Source: JACVRM01 sp963839815
Lineage (GTDB): Bacteria; Actinomycetota; Thermoleophilia; Gaiellales; Gaiellaceae
DNA length: 64,000 nucleotides
Reading direction: 5' to 3'
NCBI GenBank assembly: GCA_963839815.1
Contig: CAWIWF010000001.1
Span: 1-64,000 of the forward strand
The translations under genes and the position numbers were made by a program. The stretch's first letter is position 1, and each line of letters begins with the position of its first letter. This document shows positions 36,976 through 48,078 of this stretch, in pieces. Below the pieces are notes generated by a model. That model searched no databases, had not been told where the DNA came from, and saw only the letters and a program-made list of their open reading frames with translations.

Positions 36976-37866
36976 GTGAGCACCCCCGCACCGCTCGCAG
37001 GCGCAATGCGCTGGATTGCCCGGCGGAGAGTGTCCCGCCCGCTGGTTCGCTCTCTGCTCAAGCTGCGCGTGCTCCGGAGCTATCGGATCTCGCCTATCAG
37101 TCGGCCACGGGACATCGTCCGCTACGTGCTGACCGACCGCGAGGTGACGAACTTCACCTATGACCTCGCGAACGAGCGTGACATCGCGCCGTTCGTCGCC
37201 CAGGCCCTCGCGCTCCCGGAGGAGACGATCGCGACGTACGTGGCCGAGGCCAGCTGCGATCGCGCACTCGCCGCTCTCCTCGGCTCCCGGCTCGCCGAGC
37301 GCGACGACCGCAATCGCACGCCACGCTTTGGCCGCAGGCTCGGCTGGTACGCCGTCGTGCGCGCGGTGAAGCCAGGGCTCGTCGTCGAGACGGGCACGCA
37401 CGACGGGCTCGGAACCGCACTCCTCGCTCGCGCTCTGCAGCGCAATGCCGACGAGGGAGCGGAGGGCCAGCTGCTGTCGTTCGACATCACTCCGGGGAGT
37501 GGCTGGCTGGTTCCGGACGAGGTGCGCCGGTTCGTCAGGATCATCATCGGGGACGTGCGAGAGGAGCTCCCGCGTGAGCTGACAGGGCGAACCGTCGACG
37601 TCTTCATCCACGACAGCGCTCACACCTACGAGCACGAGCTGTTCGAGTACGACCTGGCGATGAGCCATGCCGCCGAGACGCTCGTGCTGATCAGCGACAA
37701 CGCGCACGCATCAACCGCCCTCGAGGATCTGGCAGCTGGGGCCTCGACCGAGTACCACTACTTCGCCGAGCAACCCCGAGGGCACTTCTACCCGGGGGCC
37801 GGAATCGGCCTCACCGTCTGGCGGCGGAACGGCTCCCGGCAGCCATCGAGGCCTGCCGCTCACTGA
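36976..37866 (+). CDS. class I SAM-dependent methyltransferase-like protein (Methyltransf_24 type)
   Basis: The 296-residue protein has VKPGLVVETGTHDGLGTALL (SAM motif I), LLSFDITPGSGWLVPDEVRR, IIIGDVREELPRELTGRTVD and DVFIHDSAHTYEHELFEYDL. The last matches the DxxHxYExxxxD segment of O-methyltransferases and cephalosporin-hydroxylase-like proteins. The first ~100 residues form a helical region that is not recognised. It is transcribed divergently from the M20 peptidase gene and convergently to pyrG. Substrate unknown. Confidence 0.75.
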   Translation: MSTPAPLAGAMRWIARRRVSRPLVRSLLKLRVLRSYRISPISRPRDIVRYVLTDREVTNFTYDLANERDIAPFVAQALALPEETIATYVAEASCDRALAALLGSRLAERDDRNRTPRFGRRLGWYAVVRAVKPGLVVETGTHDGLGTALLARALQRNADEGAEGQLLSFDITPGSGWLVPDEVRRFVRIIIGDVREELPRELTGRTVDVFIHDSAHTYEHELFEYDLAMSHAAETLVLISDNAHASTALEDLAAGASTEYHYFAEQPRGHFYPGAGIGLTVWRRNGSRQPSRPAAH

Positions 37867-37885
37867 GCAGGGAACGCCTGCCCGG

Positions 37886-39552
<1,667 letters not shown>

Positions 39553-39556
<4 letters not shown>

Positions 39557-40758
39557 GCGCGCCCCAGAGCGTCGAGCTCAGCCAGGCCGGGTGTCCGCTC
39601 GATCAGCGTGCCGAGCGACCTGCGTTCGCCGAGGAGGGTGAGGCCTGCGAGGGCGCCTATCGCGATCCACCGGCCTCTTTCCGTGAGACGACTCACGGAA
39701 CTCAAGCCTAGCAGCGCGCCGAGCGCGTTCGAGCCGGTGTCGCCGAGCATCGCCATCTCGCGGAGATCGTAGGGGAGCAGGCAGACGGCCAGACCGCGCG
39801 GGGCACGGGCCGCCGTGGCGGCGAGCAGGTAGGCCTTGAGCGCCCGGCCGGGCTTCGTGTCGAGCTGGTTGACGAGGTTGGCCGAGAGCGAGACGAGGAT
39901 GCCGCCTGAGAGGGAGCGCGTCGCGGCGAGAGCGACCGCCGGGATGCCGACGAGCTTGAGCACGCCGGTGGTCCGGCCGGAGCCGAGATGCGCGCGGAAA
40001 CCGCGCTCCGGGCCGCTCCACAGGTCGTCTGCGAGCCCGATGGCGGCGACGGCGGCGACCGGGGCACCGCCCAGCCCCGCGACCCAGCCGACGAGCGGGA
40101 GCCGCAGTCCGCGGTGGTTGACGGCCGTCGGGCCGGCGGCGAGCACGGCGTCGAGCAGCTGGCGGCCGCGGTGCGCGAAGCCGCGCGGATCCCGGCCGGT
40201 CGCACGGTGGCGGAGGGACAGCTCGACCTCCTCCACGCGTAGGCCGGCACGGACGGCGTCGATCGTCCCGCCGACCTCGGCGCCGTAACCGGCCGCCAGT
40301 GGGAAGCACGCCGCGCGCGCCGCAGACGAGAGCGCCCGCTGGCCCGAGAGCGGCTCGCCGGCGCGGTAGCCCGTGCGCAGCCGGATGAGAGCGCGGGCGG
40401 CGCGCTTGGCGATCCCGAAGCCTCCCCCCTGCCGCTCGGCGAAAGCCGCGACGGCGAGGTCGGCGCCGCAAGCCGCCAGCGGGCGCAGATCACCGTCCAG
40501 GTCGGCGTCGCAGAGCAGCAGCCCGCCCGGCGGCGCCTCACGCTCGGCGAGCGTCAGCGCCTGCCCCTTGCCCCGGCGCGGCAGGCGAATCACCTGCGCT
40601 CCGGCGGCTTCGGCCCGCTCGGCGGTCGCGTCGCGGGAGCCGTCGTCAGCGACCACGATCGCCGCATCCGGGAACTGCGCGCGCAGCGCCGCCACGGCCG
40701 GCCCGATGCGCTCCTCCTCGTCGCGCGCTGCGACGAGGACCGCCCGCGGCTCAGTCAA
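39553..40758 (-). CDS. fusion of a GT2 domain with a MraY/WecA-like membrane domain
   Basis: Residues ~1-210 form a GT2-like domain: VLVAARDEEERIGPAVAAL, IVVADDGSRDAT and the metal-binding LCDADLDGD. The rest is hydrophobic and keeps MraY-family positions: GLADDLWSG (the Asp pair), a variant of the N-x-x-N loop (NLVNQLDTKPGRALK), and GDTGSNALGALLG. Proteins of the MraY/WecA family move sugar phosphate to a polyprenyl phosphate. Joining this to a GT2 domain would place two successive steps in one chain; this is inference. It sits between steB and pyrG, two genes that are adjacent in Mycobacterium. Confidence 0.75.
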
Positions 40759-41620
40759 CCGGGTCGAGCGGCTCGATCGGCGGCATCAGGCCGTCGGCGC
40801 TCTCGCGCAGCCCGTACTGGCCCTCCTCGCCGCCGGCGAGCAGCAGCGCGACCGCGAGGCGCCCGGTGGCCGTGTCGAGGTCGTCGACGCTCGAGAGGCC
40901 GTGACGGCGGTAGATCCCGATGGCGGTGGTCGTCGTCCCGGAGTTCTCGACCCCGACGACGGGGACGCCGCTGTCGCCGAGGCCGTCGTAGAAGCCACTC
41001 AGGAGCTGGCCGGTGGCGCCCTTCTGCGGGGCACTCGTGCGGGCGATGACGATCCCGTCCGCGGGCCGGTTGAGCGAGCCTTCCTGCTCCTCGATCAACT
41101 GGGTGCCGAGCGCGTCCCAGAGGGGCGTGTCCTCGCCGTCGACGAGCTCCGTCGCCAGGTCGTGCCCCAGCTCGCTGAGGCCGTCCTCACCCCCGTAGGA
41201 GCCGGCCAGCGACCGGGCCGCGAGGGCCGAGATGAGCGACCGCCCGTCGACGGGTACCTTGAGCGCGCGCATGCCGACGACCCGTCCGCCGGCGTCGCTC
41301 ACGGTGCGCTGGACGTTGCCCGCGATGCCGCCGTCGGCCGAGCCCACGAAGAGCGTCGCGACGCGGCGCCCGTCCAGGCGGCCCGCCATGAGCGCCCCGT
41401 AGCTGTCCTTGACGAAGTCCTGCGTCGCCTGTTGCTGGCGGGCGAGCAGGGCCGAGCGCTCCTGCTCCTGCGAGAGCTCGCCGCCGAGTCGCTGGATCTG
41501 CAGCCGCAGCGACTCCTCGCGCACACCGCGATCGGCAATCCCGACGCCCACGAGGATCCCGATCACGAGAGCAAGGAAGACGGCGACGAGCGAGGCGACG
41601 TGGTAGCGAAAGTCAAACAC
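40751..41620 (-). CDS. steB: SteB/MctB family envelope protein
   Basis: The 289-residue protein begins FDFRYHVASLVAVFLALVIG, an N-terminal membrane anchor, followed by a coiled coil (RGVREESLRLQIQRLGGELS) and an extracytoplasmic domain. This is the family annotated as copper transporter MctB in mycobacteria and SteB in corynebacteria, where it works with SteA in cell-wall synthesis at division. Position next to steA-recN-nadK-tlyA supports the call. The cupin gene at 41800 separates it from steA here. Confidence 0.85.
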   Translation of the reverse strand: MFDFRYHVASLVAVFLALVIGILVGVGIADRGVREESLRLQIQRLGGELSQEQERSALLARQQQATQDFVKDSYGALMAGRLDGRRVATLFVGSADGGIAGNVQRTVSDAGGRVVGMRALKVPVDGRSLISALAARSLAGSYGGEDGLSELGHDLATELVDGEDTPLWDALGTQLIEEQEGSLNRPADGIVIARTSAPQKGATGQLLSGFYDGLGDSGVPVVGVENSGTTTTAIGIYRRHGLSSVDDLDTATGRLAVALLLAGGEEGQYGLRESADGLMPPIEPLDPVD

Positions 41621-41799
41621 GGCTGCACCGGGGCGGCGGCAAGAGCTCCATCATGCCGCAGGGCCTGCCGCCGGCGGCGTCCCGCACACGCCGGGCGCCG
41701 ACGCTCTATTGTCGCCGCCATGACGGCCCGCGCACATCCTGGCCGCCCGCGTCCCGTCCTCCACCACGACGTCCCCCGGTGTCGTGTCGGGTGACGGCA

Positions 41800-42258
41800 A
41801 TGGCTGACGGCAACATCTGGAGCGACAGCTGGGACGCCGGCGAGGACTGGTCGGGCGGCGGCGCCGAGTCCAAGCAACTGCCGCATGGGAGCCAGCTCGG
41901 CGCGACGGTCTACGAGCTCGATCCCGGCGACTTCGGCGTCTACCACTTCCACCACGCGGCCGAGGAGATGCTGATCGTGCTCCGCGGAACCGTCACCCTG
42001 CGTGCACCGGCCGGCGAGCGCACGCTCGAGGAGGGTGCGGTCGTCCACTTCCCGGTAGGCCCGGACGGAGCGCACGGAGTGCGAAACGACGGCGATGCTC
42101 CCGCGCGCTTCGTGATGGTGTCGACCCTTCGGTCGCCCGAGATCGTCGAGTACCCCGAGCTGAAGCAGCTCACCGCTCAGGGCCGGACTGCGTCGCAGAC
42201 CGGCGAGCGGCTGTGGCTGATCCACGACCTCGAGCCGGACGACGGCGGGGCGCGCTGA
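41800..42258 (+). CDS. cupin-domain protein
   Basis: The ~152-residue protein has one double-stranded beta-helix: VYELDPGDFGVYHFHHAAEE (motif 1 with His-x-His-His and Glu) and VVHFPVGPDGAHGVRNDGDA (motif 2 with His). Such single-domain cupins bind a metal and may be epimerases, dioxygenases or sensors; none can be chosen. ATG 41800 is taken as the start, with GTG 41791 as an alternative. It is the only plus-strand gene inside the conserved pyrG-tlyA block. Confidence 0.8.
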   Translation: MADGNIWSDSWDAGEDWSGGGAESKQLPHGSQLGATVYELDPGDFGVYHFHHAAEEMLIVLRGTVTLRAPAGERTLEEGAVVHFPVGPDGAHGVRNDGDAPARFVMVSTLRSPEIVEYPELKQLTAQGRTASQTGERLWLIHDLEPDDGGAR

Positions 42259-42381
42259 GGCGGGGCTCGGGTCGCCGGTCGAGGGGCCCGGAGCAGCGTC
42301 CGGGGTCGGCAGCTCCCGCGTCTCGAGCAGCGCTCAGCGAGCCGGCCAACGCTCGCCGTCTTCCCGGGGGCGCGGACCGAC

Positions 42382-42447
42382 GGGTCAGTCCCTTACGGGG
42401 ACAGACCCTGCGTGGAGACAGCCGGATCTCTGCGGCGACAGACCCTG
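42382..42447. repeat. palindromic repeat plus a half copy
   Basis: A full copy (GGGTCAGTCCCTTACGGGGA, then CAGACCCTG) is at 42382-42410. A half copy ending GCGACAGACCCTG is at 42432-42447, ten bases before the steA stop. It lies between the cupin and steA genes, which are convergent. Confidence 0.85.
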
Positions 42448-42456
42448 CCCGACGCT

Positions 42457-43632
42457 CTAGCCGAGGCCGAGCAGCTCGCGGAGCCTGACGGCGACGAGCT
42501 CGAGCACGTCCTGCAGCGCCGGCGAGAAGAGCACCGCGACCACGATGGCCGCCAGCCCCGCCAGGGCCACCACGGCGAGCGGCCACAGCCCGACCCGGCG
42601 GCTGACGAGCCGGGACACGCCCTTGGCGTCGACGAGGATCTCACCCACGCGCAGCCGGGTCAGGAAGGTCGACGACATGCCGGAGCGGTTCCGCTCCAGG
42701 AACTCGACCAGGTTGAAGTGCGTGCCGACCGCGACGATCAGCTCGGCGCCCTTCTCGTAGGCGAGCAGCATGGCGATGTCCTCGCTGACGCCGGGGGCAG
42801 GCACCACCTGGTAGGGGACGCCGAGCTCCAGCGCGCGCTCCACGCCTGGCGCCTCGCCGCTCTCGTAGGCGTGGACGATCAGCTCGGCGCCGCACCGCAG
42901 CGCCCGGTCGGAGACGGAGTCCATGTCGCCGACGATCACGTGCGGCTTGTAGCCCGCCTCGAGCAGCGCGTCGGCGCCGCCGTCGACACCCACGAGCACC
43001 GGACGGAAGTCGCGGACGTAGGGGCGGACCATCCTCAGGTCGCGCTTGTGCCCCGGGCCGCGCGCGACCACGAGCGCGTGTCGGTCGCGAAAGCGGGTCG
43101 AGAGCGGCGGGAACTGGATCCCCTCGGCCAGGAGCCGGCCCTCGTCGCGCAGGTACTTCATCGTGTTCTCGGCGAACGCCTCGAGCGCGCCCGTCACGCG
43201 GCTGCGCTGTTGGGCGAGCGCCTCGGCCAGCTCCGCCGCGCCGAGCAGCCGCCCGCTGGCGAGCCGGGTGCCGTTGCGATAGACGCCCCCACCCCGGACG
43301 GTCAGCACCTCGCCGTCGGTCACCTGCGCGAACAGGTCGGCCCCCGGAGCGTCGATGAGGCTCACGCCGCCCTGGACGAGCGTCAGCGGCCCCGGGTTCG
43401 GAAAGCGGCCCGTCTGGGACTCCGCGACGTTGACGACGACACGGACGCCCGCCTCGATCAGCTCCTCCGCCGAGACGCGGTCGAGATCGGCGTGGTCGAC
43501 GATGGCGATGTCGCCCGCGTCGAGCCGGCGCACGAGCTCCTTGGTCCGCCGGTCGAGTCGCGCAGGCGCGCTGTACTCGTCGAACGGCTTGACGCTCCGC
43601 GGAGCGGACAGGGTGTCGGAGAGGAGCTTCAC
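42457..43632 (-). CDS. steA: SteA family protein (cell division, TPK-like fold)
   Basis: The 391-residue protein has KELVRRLDAGDIAIVDHADL, VVVNVAESQTGRFPNPGPLT and GVDGGADALLEAGYKPHVIV followed by GDMDSVSD, the substrate loop of thiamine pyrophosphokinase-like folds. It ends in membrane segments (LWPLAVVALAGLAAIVVAVL). In Mycobacterium and Corynebacterium this gene lies between recN and steB and acts in septal wall formation. It ends near palindromic repeats and lies 13 bases after recN. Confidence 0.87.
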   Translation of the reverse strand: MKLLSDTLSAPRSVKPFDEYSAPARLDRRTKELVRRLDAGDIAIVDHADLDRVSAEELIEAGVRVVVNVAESQTGRFPNPGPLTLVQGGVSLIDAPGADLFAQVTDGEVLTVRGGGVYRNGTRLASGRLLGAAELAEALAQQRSRVTGALEAFAENTMKYLRDEGRLLAEGIQFPPLSTRFRDRHALVVARGPGHKRDLRMVRPYVRDFRPVLVGVDGGADALLEAGYKPHVIVGDMDSVSDRALRCGAELIVHAYESGEAPGVERALELGVPYQVVPAPGVSEDIAMLLAYEKGAELIVAVGTHFNLVEFLERNRSGMSSTFLTRLRVGEILVDAKGVSRLVSRRVGLWPLAVVALAGLAAIVVAVLFSPALQDVLELVAVRLRELLGLG

Positions 43633-43644
43633 TCCCGCCTTCGG

Positions 43645-45279
43645 CTAGCCGGCGCCGCCCGCGGCGACGCTGGCGATGAACTCGCGACCGCCGAGCATAC
43701 GTTCTAGCTCCTCGCGCCGCGCGGTTTCGTCGAGGGGCTCGATGCGGGTGTGCGTCGGGTCGCCCGGCACCTTCTCGACGCGGAAGTGCCGCTCGGCTCG
43801 ACTCGCGATCTGCGGCAGGTGCGTGATCGTGATCACCTGCGCCCGCCCCGCGAGCTCCTCGAGCAGCGCCGCGACCGCATGGGCGGTGCGGCCCCCCACT
43901 CCGGCGTCGATCTCGTCGAACACGAGCGTCTCGCCGCCGCCGACCGCGGCGATCGCGAGGGCGAGACGCGACAGCTCGCCGCCCGACGCCGTCTCGGCGG
44001 CCGGTGCCGCGGGCACGCCCGGGTTCGGCTGGACGAGGAACGTCACCGCGTCGGCGCCGGTCGGCCCGACTGCGGCCGCCTCGAGCAGCGCGGTGAACTC
44101 GCCGGCGCCGAGCCCGAGCGAGACGAGCCGCTCCGACACAGCAACCGCAAACGGTTCCGCGACCGCCTGGCGCCGCGCTCTGAGCCCATCCGCCAGCTCG
44201 CCCACCCGCGTCTCCGCAGCCGCGACCTGCGCACGCGCGCTCGCCAGCGGGTCGGCGCCGGCGGCATGGGCATCCAGCTCCTCCCGGGCGGCCTCCACCC
44301 GCCGCAGCAGCTCGTCGGTCGAGTCGCAGCCGAAGCGACGCCGCGCGGTCGCGATCGCGTCGAGGCGACTCTCGACCTCCTCCAGCCTGCCGGGCTCCGC
44401 CTCGAGCGACTCCAGGAAGGCACGCAGCTCGAGCGCGGCCTCGCGCAGCCGCAGCTCGGCATCGCGCAGCTCCTCGGCGAGGCGGGCGAGCTCGGGGGCG
44501 ATGCCGCCCAGCGGCTCGAGCGCACGCTCGGCATGAGCGGCGAGCTCGGCCGCGCCGTCGCCGTCCTCGGGCGCCAGCGCCTGCGCCGCGCTCGAGGCAC
44601 CCTCAGCGAGATCGGCGACGTGGCGCAGACGCTCGCGCTCGCCGCGCAGCGCTTCCTCCTCGCCGGGCTCGAAGCCGCCTGCGTCCTCGACCAGCGCCTG
44701 CAGCTCGGCGAGCCGCTCGCCCGCGGATGCGGCATCGCGCTCCGCCTCGACCGCCCGCCGCCTGGCCGCGACGAGCTGCCGCCAGGCCGCGCGCGCCTCC
44801 GCGCGGAGCACGCCGGCGTCCGCGAAGGCGTCGAGCACGTCGAGCTGGTAGGCCGGCCTCGCGAGCCGCCGCTGCTCGAACTGGCCGGACATCGAGACGA
44901 GCCGCTCCACCGTTGCCGCCACATCCTCGCGAGCGAGGCTGCGGCCCCAAGCGTAGGCACGGGTGCGACCGTCGGCGAACACGCGGCGGGCGACGACCAG
45001 CGCGTCCTCGCCCTCGGGCCGCAGCTCGGCGAGCGCCTCGAGTCCGTCCTCCTCGAGCAGTCCCTCGGGAAGCTCCAGCTCGGCCTCGACGAACGCCTCG
45101 TCGGCGGCTGCGCCGATGACCCCGGCATCGACGCGCGCGCCGAGCAGCATGCCGAGCGCCTGCGCGAGGATGGTCTTGCCGGCGCCCGTCTCCCCCGTGA
45201 TCGCGTTCAGTCCGGACGTGAACTCCAGCTCCGCTTCCCCCACCAGCACGAGGTTCTCGATGCGAAGCCTACGAAGCAA
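43645..45279 (-). CDS. recN: DNA repair protein RecN
   Basis: The 544-residue SMC-like ATPase has an N-terminal LRRLRIENLVLVGEAELEFT and Walker A ITGETGAGKTIL. A long coiled coil rich in Ala, Glu and Arg fills residues ~150-380. The C-terminal signature is TASGGELSRLALAIA and Walker B ETLVFDEIDAGVGG, with VITITHLPQIA. It holds broken DNA ends together during recombinational repair. Its start overlaps the nadK end by 11 bases. Confidence 0.95.
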   Translation of the reverse strand: MLRRLRIENLVLVGEAELEFTSGLNAITGETGAGKTILAQALGMLLGARVDAGVIGAAADEAFVEAELELPEGLLEEDGLEALAELRPEGEDALVVARRVFADGRTRAYAWGRSLAREDVAATVERLVSMSGQFEQRRLARPAYQLDVLDAFADAGVLRAEARAAWRQLVAARRRAVEAERDAASAGERLAELQALVEDAGGFEPGEEEALRGERERLRHVADLAEGASSAAQALAPEDGDGAAELAAHAERALEPLGGIAPELARLAEELRDAELRLREAALELRAFLESLEAEPGRLEEVESRLDAIATARRRFGCDSTDELLRRVEAAREELDAHAAGADPLASARAQVAAAETRVGELADGLRARRQAVAEPFAVAVSERLVSLGLGAGEFTALLEAAAVGPTGADAVTFLVQPNPGVPAAPAAETASGGELSRLALAIAAVGGGETLVFDEIDAGVGGRTAHAVAALLEELAGRAQVITITHLPQIASRAERHFRVEKVPGDPTHTRIEPLDETARREELERMLGGREFIASVAAGGAG

Positions 45280-46093
45280 AAGTCTCCCGGAAGCGGCGGA
45301 AGAAGAGCGACTCGGGCAGCGTGGCGAGGCAGCTCCTCTGCTCCGCGATGCGCACGCGCAGCTCTTCTCCCTCGGCCATCTCGGCGACCGGCTGACCGTC
45401 CACCAGGACGGCGGCGCGCACGTCGGCAGTGCGGTTGCGGATGACGACGTCGGTTCCCGGGCCGATCACGAGCGGACGCGCGTCGAGCGAGTGCGGAGCG
45501 ATGAACGTGATCGCCATCGCGTCGAGGCCCCATGCGAGCACGGGGCCGCCGTTCGACAGGTTGTAGGCGGTCGAGCCGGACGGGGCTGCGCAGATGACGC
45601 CGTCGCAGGCCAGGGTGCCGAAATCCTCGCCGCCGACCTCCCAGGCGAGCTCGATCATGCGACCGAGCGTGGCCGAGTGAGCGACGACGTCGTTCACCGC
45701 GGCGTCGCTGCGGCCGGCCGCGGTGGCCTCGAGCGTCGGCAGCTCGACCAGGCGGATGTCGCCCGCGAACGCCCGTCGTAGTCCCGACTCGAGCTCGTCC
45801 GCCGGGATCGAGGCGAGGAAGCCGACGCGGCCGAAGTTGACGCCGATCACGGGCACGCCCGACCCGAGGTAGTGGGAGAGCGCCCGCAGCATGGTGCCGT
45901 CGCCGCCGAGGACGACCGCCAGGTCCGGCTCGGGACCGTCGAGGCCTTCGGCCAGCTCGACCCCGAGCTCGGCGGCGAGCGCATGCACGCGCTCGAGTGC
46001 CGGCCGCACCGTCTCGAGCTTGCCGTGCGGTACGACCGCCGCACGCCGGACAGGACTAGCCAACTGCGGCGGCGATTCGGTCGTCGAGGTCAT
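45269..46093 (-). CDS. nadK: NAD kinase
   Basis: From ATG 46093 the 274-residue protein has the diacylglycerol-kinase-type motif VVLGGDGTMLRALSHYLGSG, GVNFGRVGFLASIPADELES, VNDVVAHS (the usual NE varied to ND) and GVICAAPSGSTAYNLSNGGP. It makes NADP from NAD and ATP. The open frame extends further upstream inside tlyA, but conservation starts near 46093. It overlaps tlyA by 38 bases and recN by 11, so the three are one operon. Confidence 0.93.
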   Translation of the reverse strand: MTSTTESPPQLASPVRRAAVVPHGKLETVRPALERVHALAAELGVELAEGLDGPEPDLAVVLGGDGTMLRALSHYLGSGVPVIGVNFGRVGFLASIPADELESGLRRAFAGDIRLVELPTLEATAAGRSDAAVNDVVAHSATLGRMIELAWEVGGEDFGTLACDGVICAAPSGSTAYNLSNGGPVLAWGLDAMAITFIAPHSLDARPLVIGPGTDVVIRNRTADVRAAVLVDGQPVAEMAEGEELRVRIAEQRSCLATLPESLFFRRFRETFAS

Positions 46094-46820
46094 CGGGGAT
46101 CGTCGGGCGGCCGGCGTGGACGAGGTGGAGGAAGGTCTCACGATTGCCCTTCGGCCCGGGCAGACCCGAGTCCACGACAGCGACCGTGGCTGCGCCCCAG
46201 GCGAGCGCGGCTTCGGCCACGTCACGAAGGACGCGGCGGCGAACACTGGGGTCGCGCACGACGCCGCCGCTGCCGACCTCCTCGCGTCCGGCTTCGAACT
46301 GCGGCTTGACGAGCACGAGGGCCTGCCATCCGCTCGAGGCGAGCGCGAGCGCAGGCGGCAGGACGAGCCGCGCGCTGATGAAGGACACGTCGCAGGTGAC
46401 GAGCTCCGGGGCGAACGGCAACGCGACCAGCGTGCGGGCGTTGGTCCGCTCGATCACGGTGACGCGGGCGTCGTCGCGGAGACGGGCGTGCAGCTGCCCA
46501 CGGCCGACGTCGAGCGCGATCACCCGGGCGGCGCCGCGCTGGAGGAGGCAGTCGGTGAAGCCGCCCGTGGAGGCGCCGATGTCCAGGCACGAGCGTCCGG
46601 CGACGTCGAGCCCGAGCTCGTCGAGCGCGTGGGCAAGCTTTTCCCCCGCCCGCGAGACGAACGGCGGCGGTGTTTCGACAGCGAGGGTCGCGGCCTCGTC
46701 GACCTGCTCGCCCGCCTTCGCGTAGCCCGGGACGCGCCCTGCCATCACGAGCGCCTGCGCCTGGGCGCGCGAGACGGCGAGGCCGCGCTCTACGAGCAGC
46801 ACGTCGAGCCGCTTCTTCAC
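46056..46820 (-). CDS. tlyA: TlyA family rRNA (cytidine-2'-O)-methyltransferase
   Basis: The 254-residue protein has an N-terminal S4 domain (KKRLDVLLVERGLAVSRAQA) and a FtsJ-like methyltransferase domain with SCLDIGASTGGFTDCLLQRG, ALDVGRGQLHARLRDD, CDVSFISARLVLPPALAL and LVKPQFEAGREEVG. TlyA methylates 16S and 23S rRNA and is needed for capreomycin sensitivity in mycobacteria. GTG 46820 is the start. A promoter-like element lies about 270 bases upstream. Confidence 0.9.
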   Translation of the reverse strand: MKKRLDVLLVERGLAVSRAQAQALVMAGRVPGYAKAGEQVDEAATLAVETPPPFVSRAGEKLAHALDELGLDVAGRSCLDIGASTGGFTDCLLQRGAARVIALDVGRGQLHARLRDDARVTVIERTNARTLVALPFAPELVTCDVSFISARLVLPPALALASSGWQALVLVKPQFEAGREEVGSGGVVRDPSVRRRVLRDVAEAALAWGAATVAVVDSGLPGPKGNRETFLHLVHAGRPTIPDDLDDRIAAAVG

Positions 46821-47301
46821 GGGCTAGAGGGTAGGCGCGCGAGCGGAGCGCGCGCGAGGCGACGGCACGGAGTTGACGCACTTTGGGCTCGGCCTGCCGG
46901 TGCGCGCTCCCCGGCGCCGGCACGACTCGCCGCCGGGGAGTGACGGCGCAGCGAGCGCGTGCGCGAGCCGCGGCCCCGGCCCGGCCCACCCCGACAGTGT
47001 CCCGCGGAGCCACTGTCCCTCCCGGCCATGTCCAGGGCACGTACCCCTCCCTCCCTAGGGGAGAGCTGCCTCCACCTCCCGCCCGCGGTCGACGGTACCG
47101 ACCGGAAGCGCACGCGTCTGTGCCGGATTCGTGCCAGATCGGTGTCGAGCGGACGAGGTGGCGACGCGCGGGCGTGGCATCGGCGGGCCACCGGTCGCTG
47201 CCAGGAGGCAGGGCCGGGACGTTCGGGCTCGCGCGGGCGACGTCGATCCGGGCTCGGTGCTGGTCAGGGTGGGCCCGCCGAGTGCAGCGGCGGGTCGCGT
47301 C
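46821..47301. other. 480-base intergenic region between tlyA and ispA
   Basis: No protein-like frame was found. It holds an inverted repeat (GACAGTG 46993-46999 with CACTGTC 47011-47017), a G/C-rich purine/pyrimidine tract around 47043-47060, and a GGCAC direct-repeat element near 47092-47135 pointing to tlyA. The region may be a long 5' leader of tlyA or a separate small RNA. Confidence 0.5.
47092..47135 (-). promoter_or_regulatory. GGCAC direct-repeat promoter-like element
   Basis: On the minus strand GGCACG (47130-47135) and GGCACA (47119-47124) are 11 bases apart, followed by GACGCGTGCG and, 21 bases after GGCACA, TACCGT (47092-47097). It would start a transcript about 265 bases before tlyA. 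Confidence 0.5.
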
Positions 47302-48078
47302 TCAGCGTGCGCGCGCGGCCAGATCGTCGAGCAGCGTGACCACGACGTCGGTGCGGGCACCGGTTCGTGCGAGGGCGGCGCGGGCGCCGTCCGTGTGCTC
47401 ACGCGCCAGCGCCACCGTGCCCTCGCGCCCGAGTGATCGCACGGCCCCGTCGCCGTCGTCGAGGTCGTCGGCGGCCTGGAAGAGCAGGCCGAAGCGCTCG
47501 GCAAACTCGTCCCAATCCGCCGCGGCCTTGGACGAGACACCGGCGATTGCCGTCGCGCACCCCACCGCGGCGCCGAACAGCCGTGCCGTCTTGAGGCGGT
47601 GCAGGTCACGAACGTCGACGTCGGCGCGTGTCACGTCGAGGTACTGCCCGCCGATCATGCCGAGGGTCGCCTCCGCGAGGACCCGCGCCGGGCCAGAGCG
47701 GTCGTAGCTCCCCACCAGCGCAAACGCGTGCACGAGGAGCGCATCGCCCGCGAGGATCGCCACCGCCTCGCCAAGCGCCACATGGGCGGTCGGGCGGCCG
47801 CGCCGCTCGTCGTCGTCGTCCAGCGCGGGGAGATCGTCGTGCACGAGCGAGAACGTGTGCACGAGCTCGACCGCGGCGGCCGCCGGCAGCAGCTGCTCGG
47901 TCGTCGCGCCGAGCGCCTCACCAACCGCAAGACAGAGAACGGGCCGCAGGCGCTTGCCGCCGCCTTCGAGGCCGTAACGAACGGCCTCGCGTAGCCCGGG
48001 GCCGCCTCCGGCAGGGTCGAGCGGCAGCTCGGCGAGGTACCCCTCGACGAGCGCGCGCAGCTCGTCAGGCGTCCGCAT
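47302..48078 (-). CDS. ispA: short-chain polyprenyl diphosphate synthase
   Basis: The 258-residue enzyme has the first Asp-rich motif in HTFSLVHDDLPALDDDDERR, GGGKRLRPVLCL near the N-terminus, GDALLVHAFAL, GGQYLD and the second Asp-rich motif LLFQAADDLDDGDG. This pattern, with DDxxxxD, is typical of farnesyl or geranylgeranyl diphosphate synthases. It feeds quinone, carotenoid or undecaprenyl synthesis. The C-terminus is a little short (usual length about 290). It overlaps xseB by 14 bases. Confidence 0.88.
   Translation of the reverse strand: MRTPDELRALVEGYLAELPLDPAGGGPGLREAVRYGLEGGGKRLRPVLCLAVGEALGATTEQLLPAAAAVELVHTFSLVHDDLPALDDDDERRGRPTAHVALGEAVAILAGDALLVHAFALVGSYDRSGPARVLAEATLGMIGGQYLDVTRADVDVRDLHRLKTARLFGAAVGCATAIAGVSSKAAADWDEFAERFGLLFQAADDLDDGDGAVRSLGREGTVALAREHTDGARAALARTGARTDVVVTLLDDLAARAR

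Noticed and set aside
47043..47060. 6C-type small RNA
   Set aside because: The tract has C-rich runs, but the two C-loop hairpins of the 6C family could not be drawn.
47119..47135. Sigma54 (-24/-12) promoter
   Set aside because: GG-N10-GC spacing is present in the GGCAC elements, but the TTGC part is CGGC in all copies, and actinobacteria generally lack sigma54. A TA-type hexamer at constant distance fits a sigma70-like promoter better.
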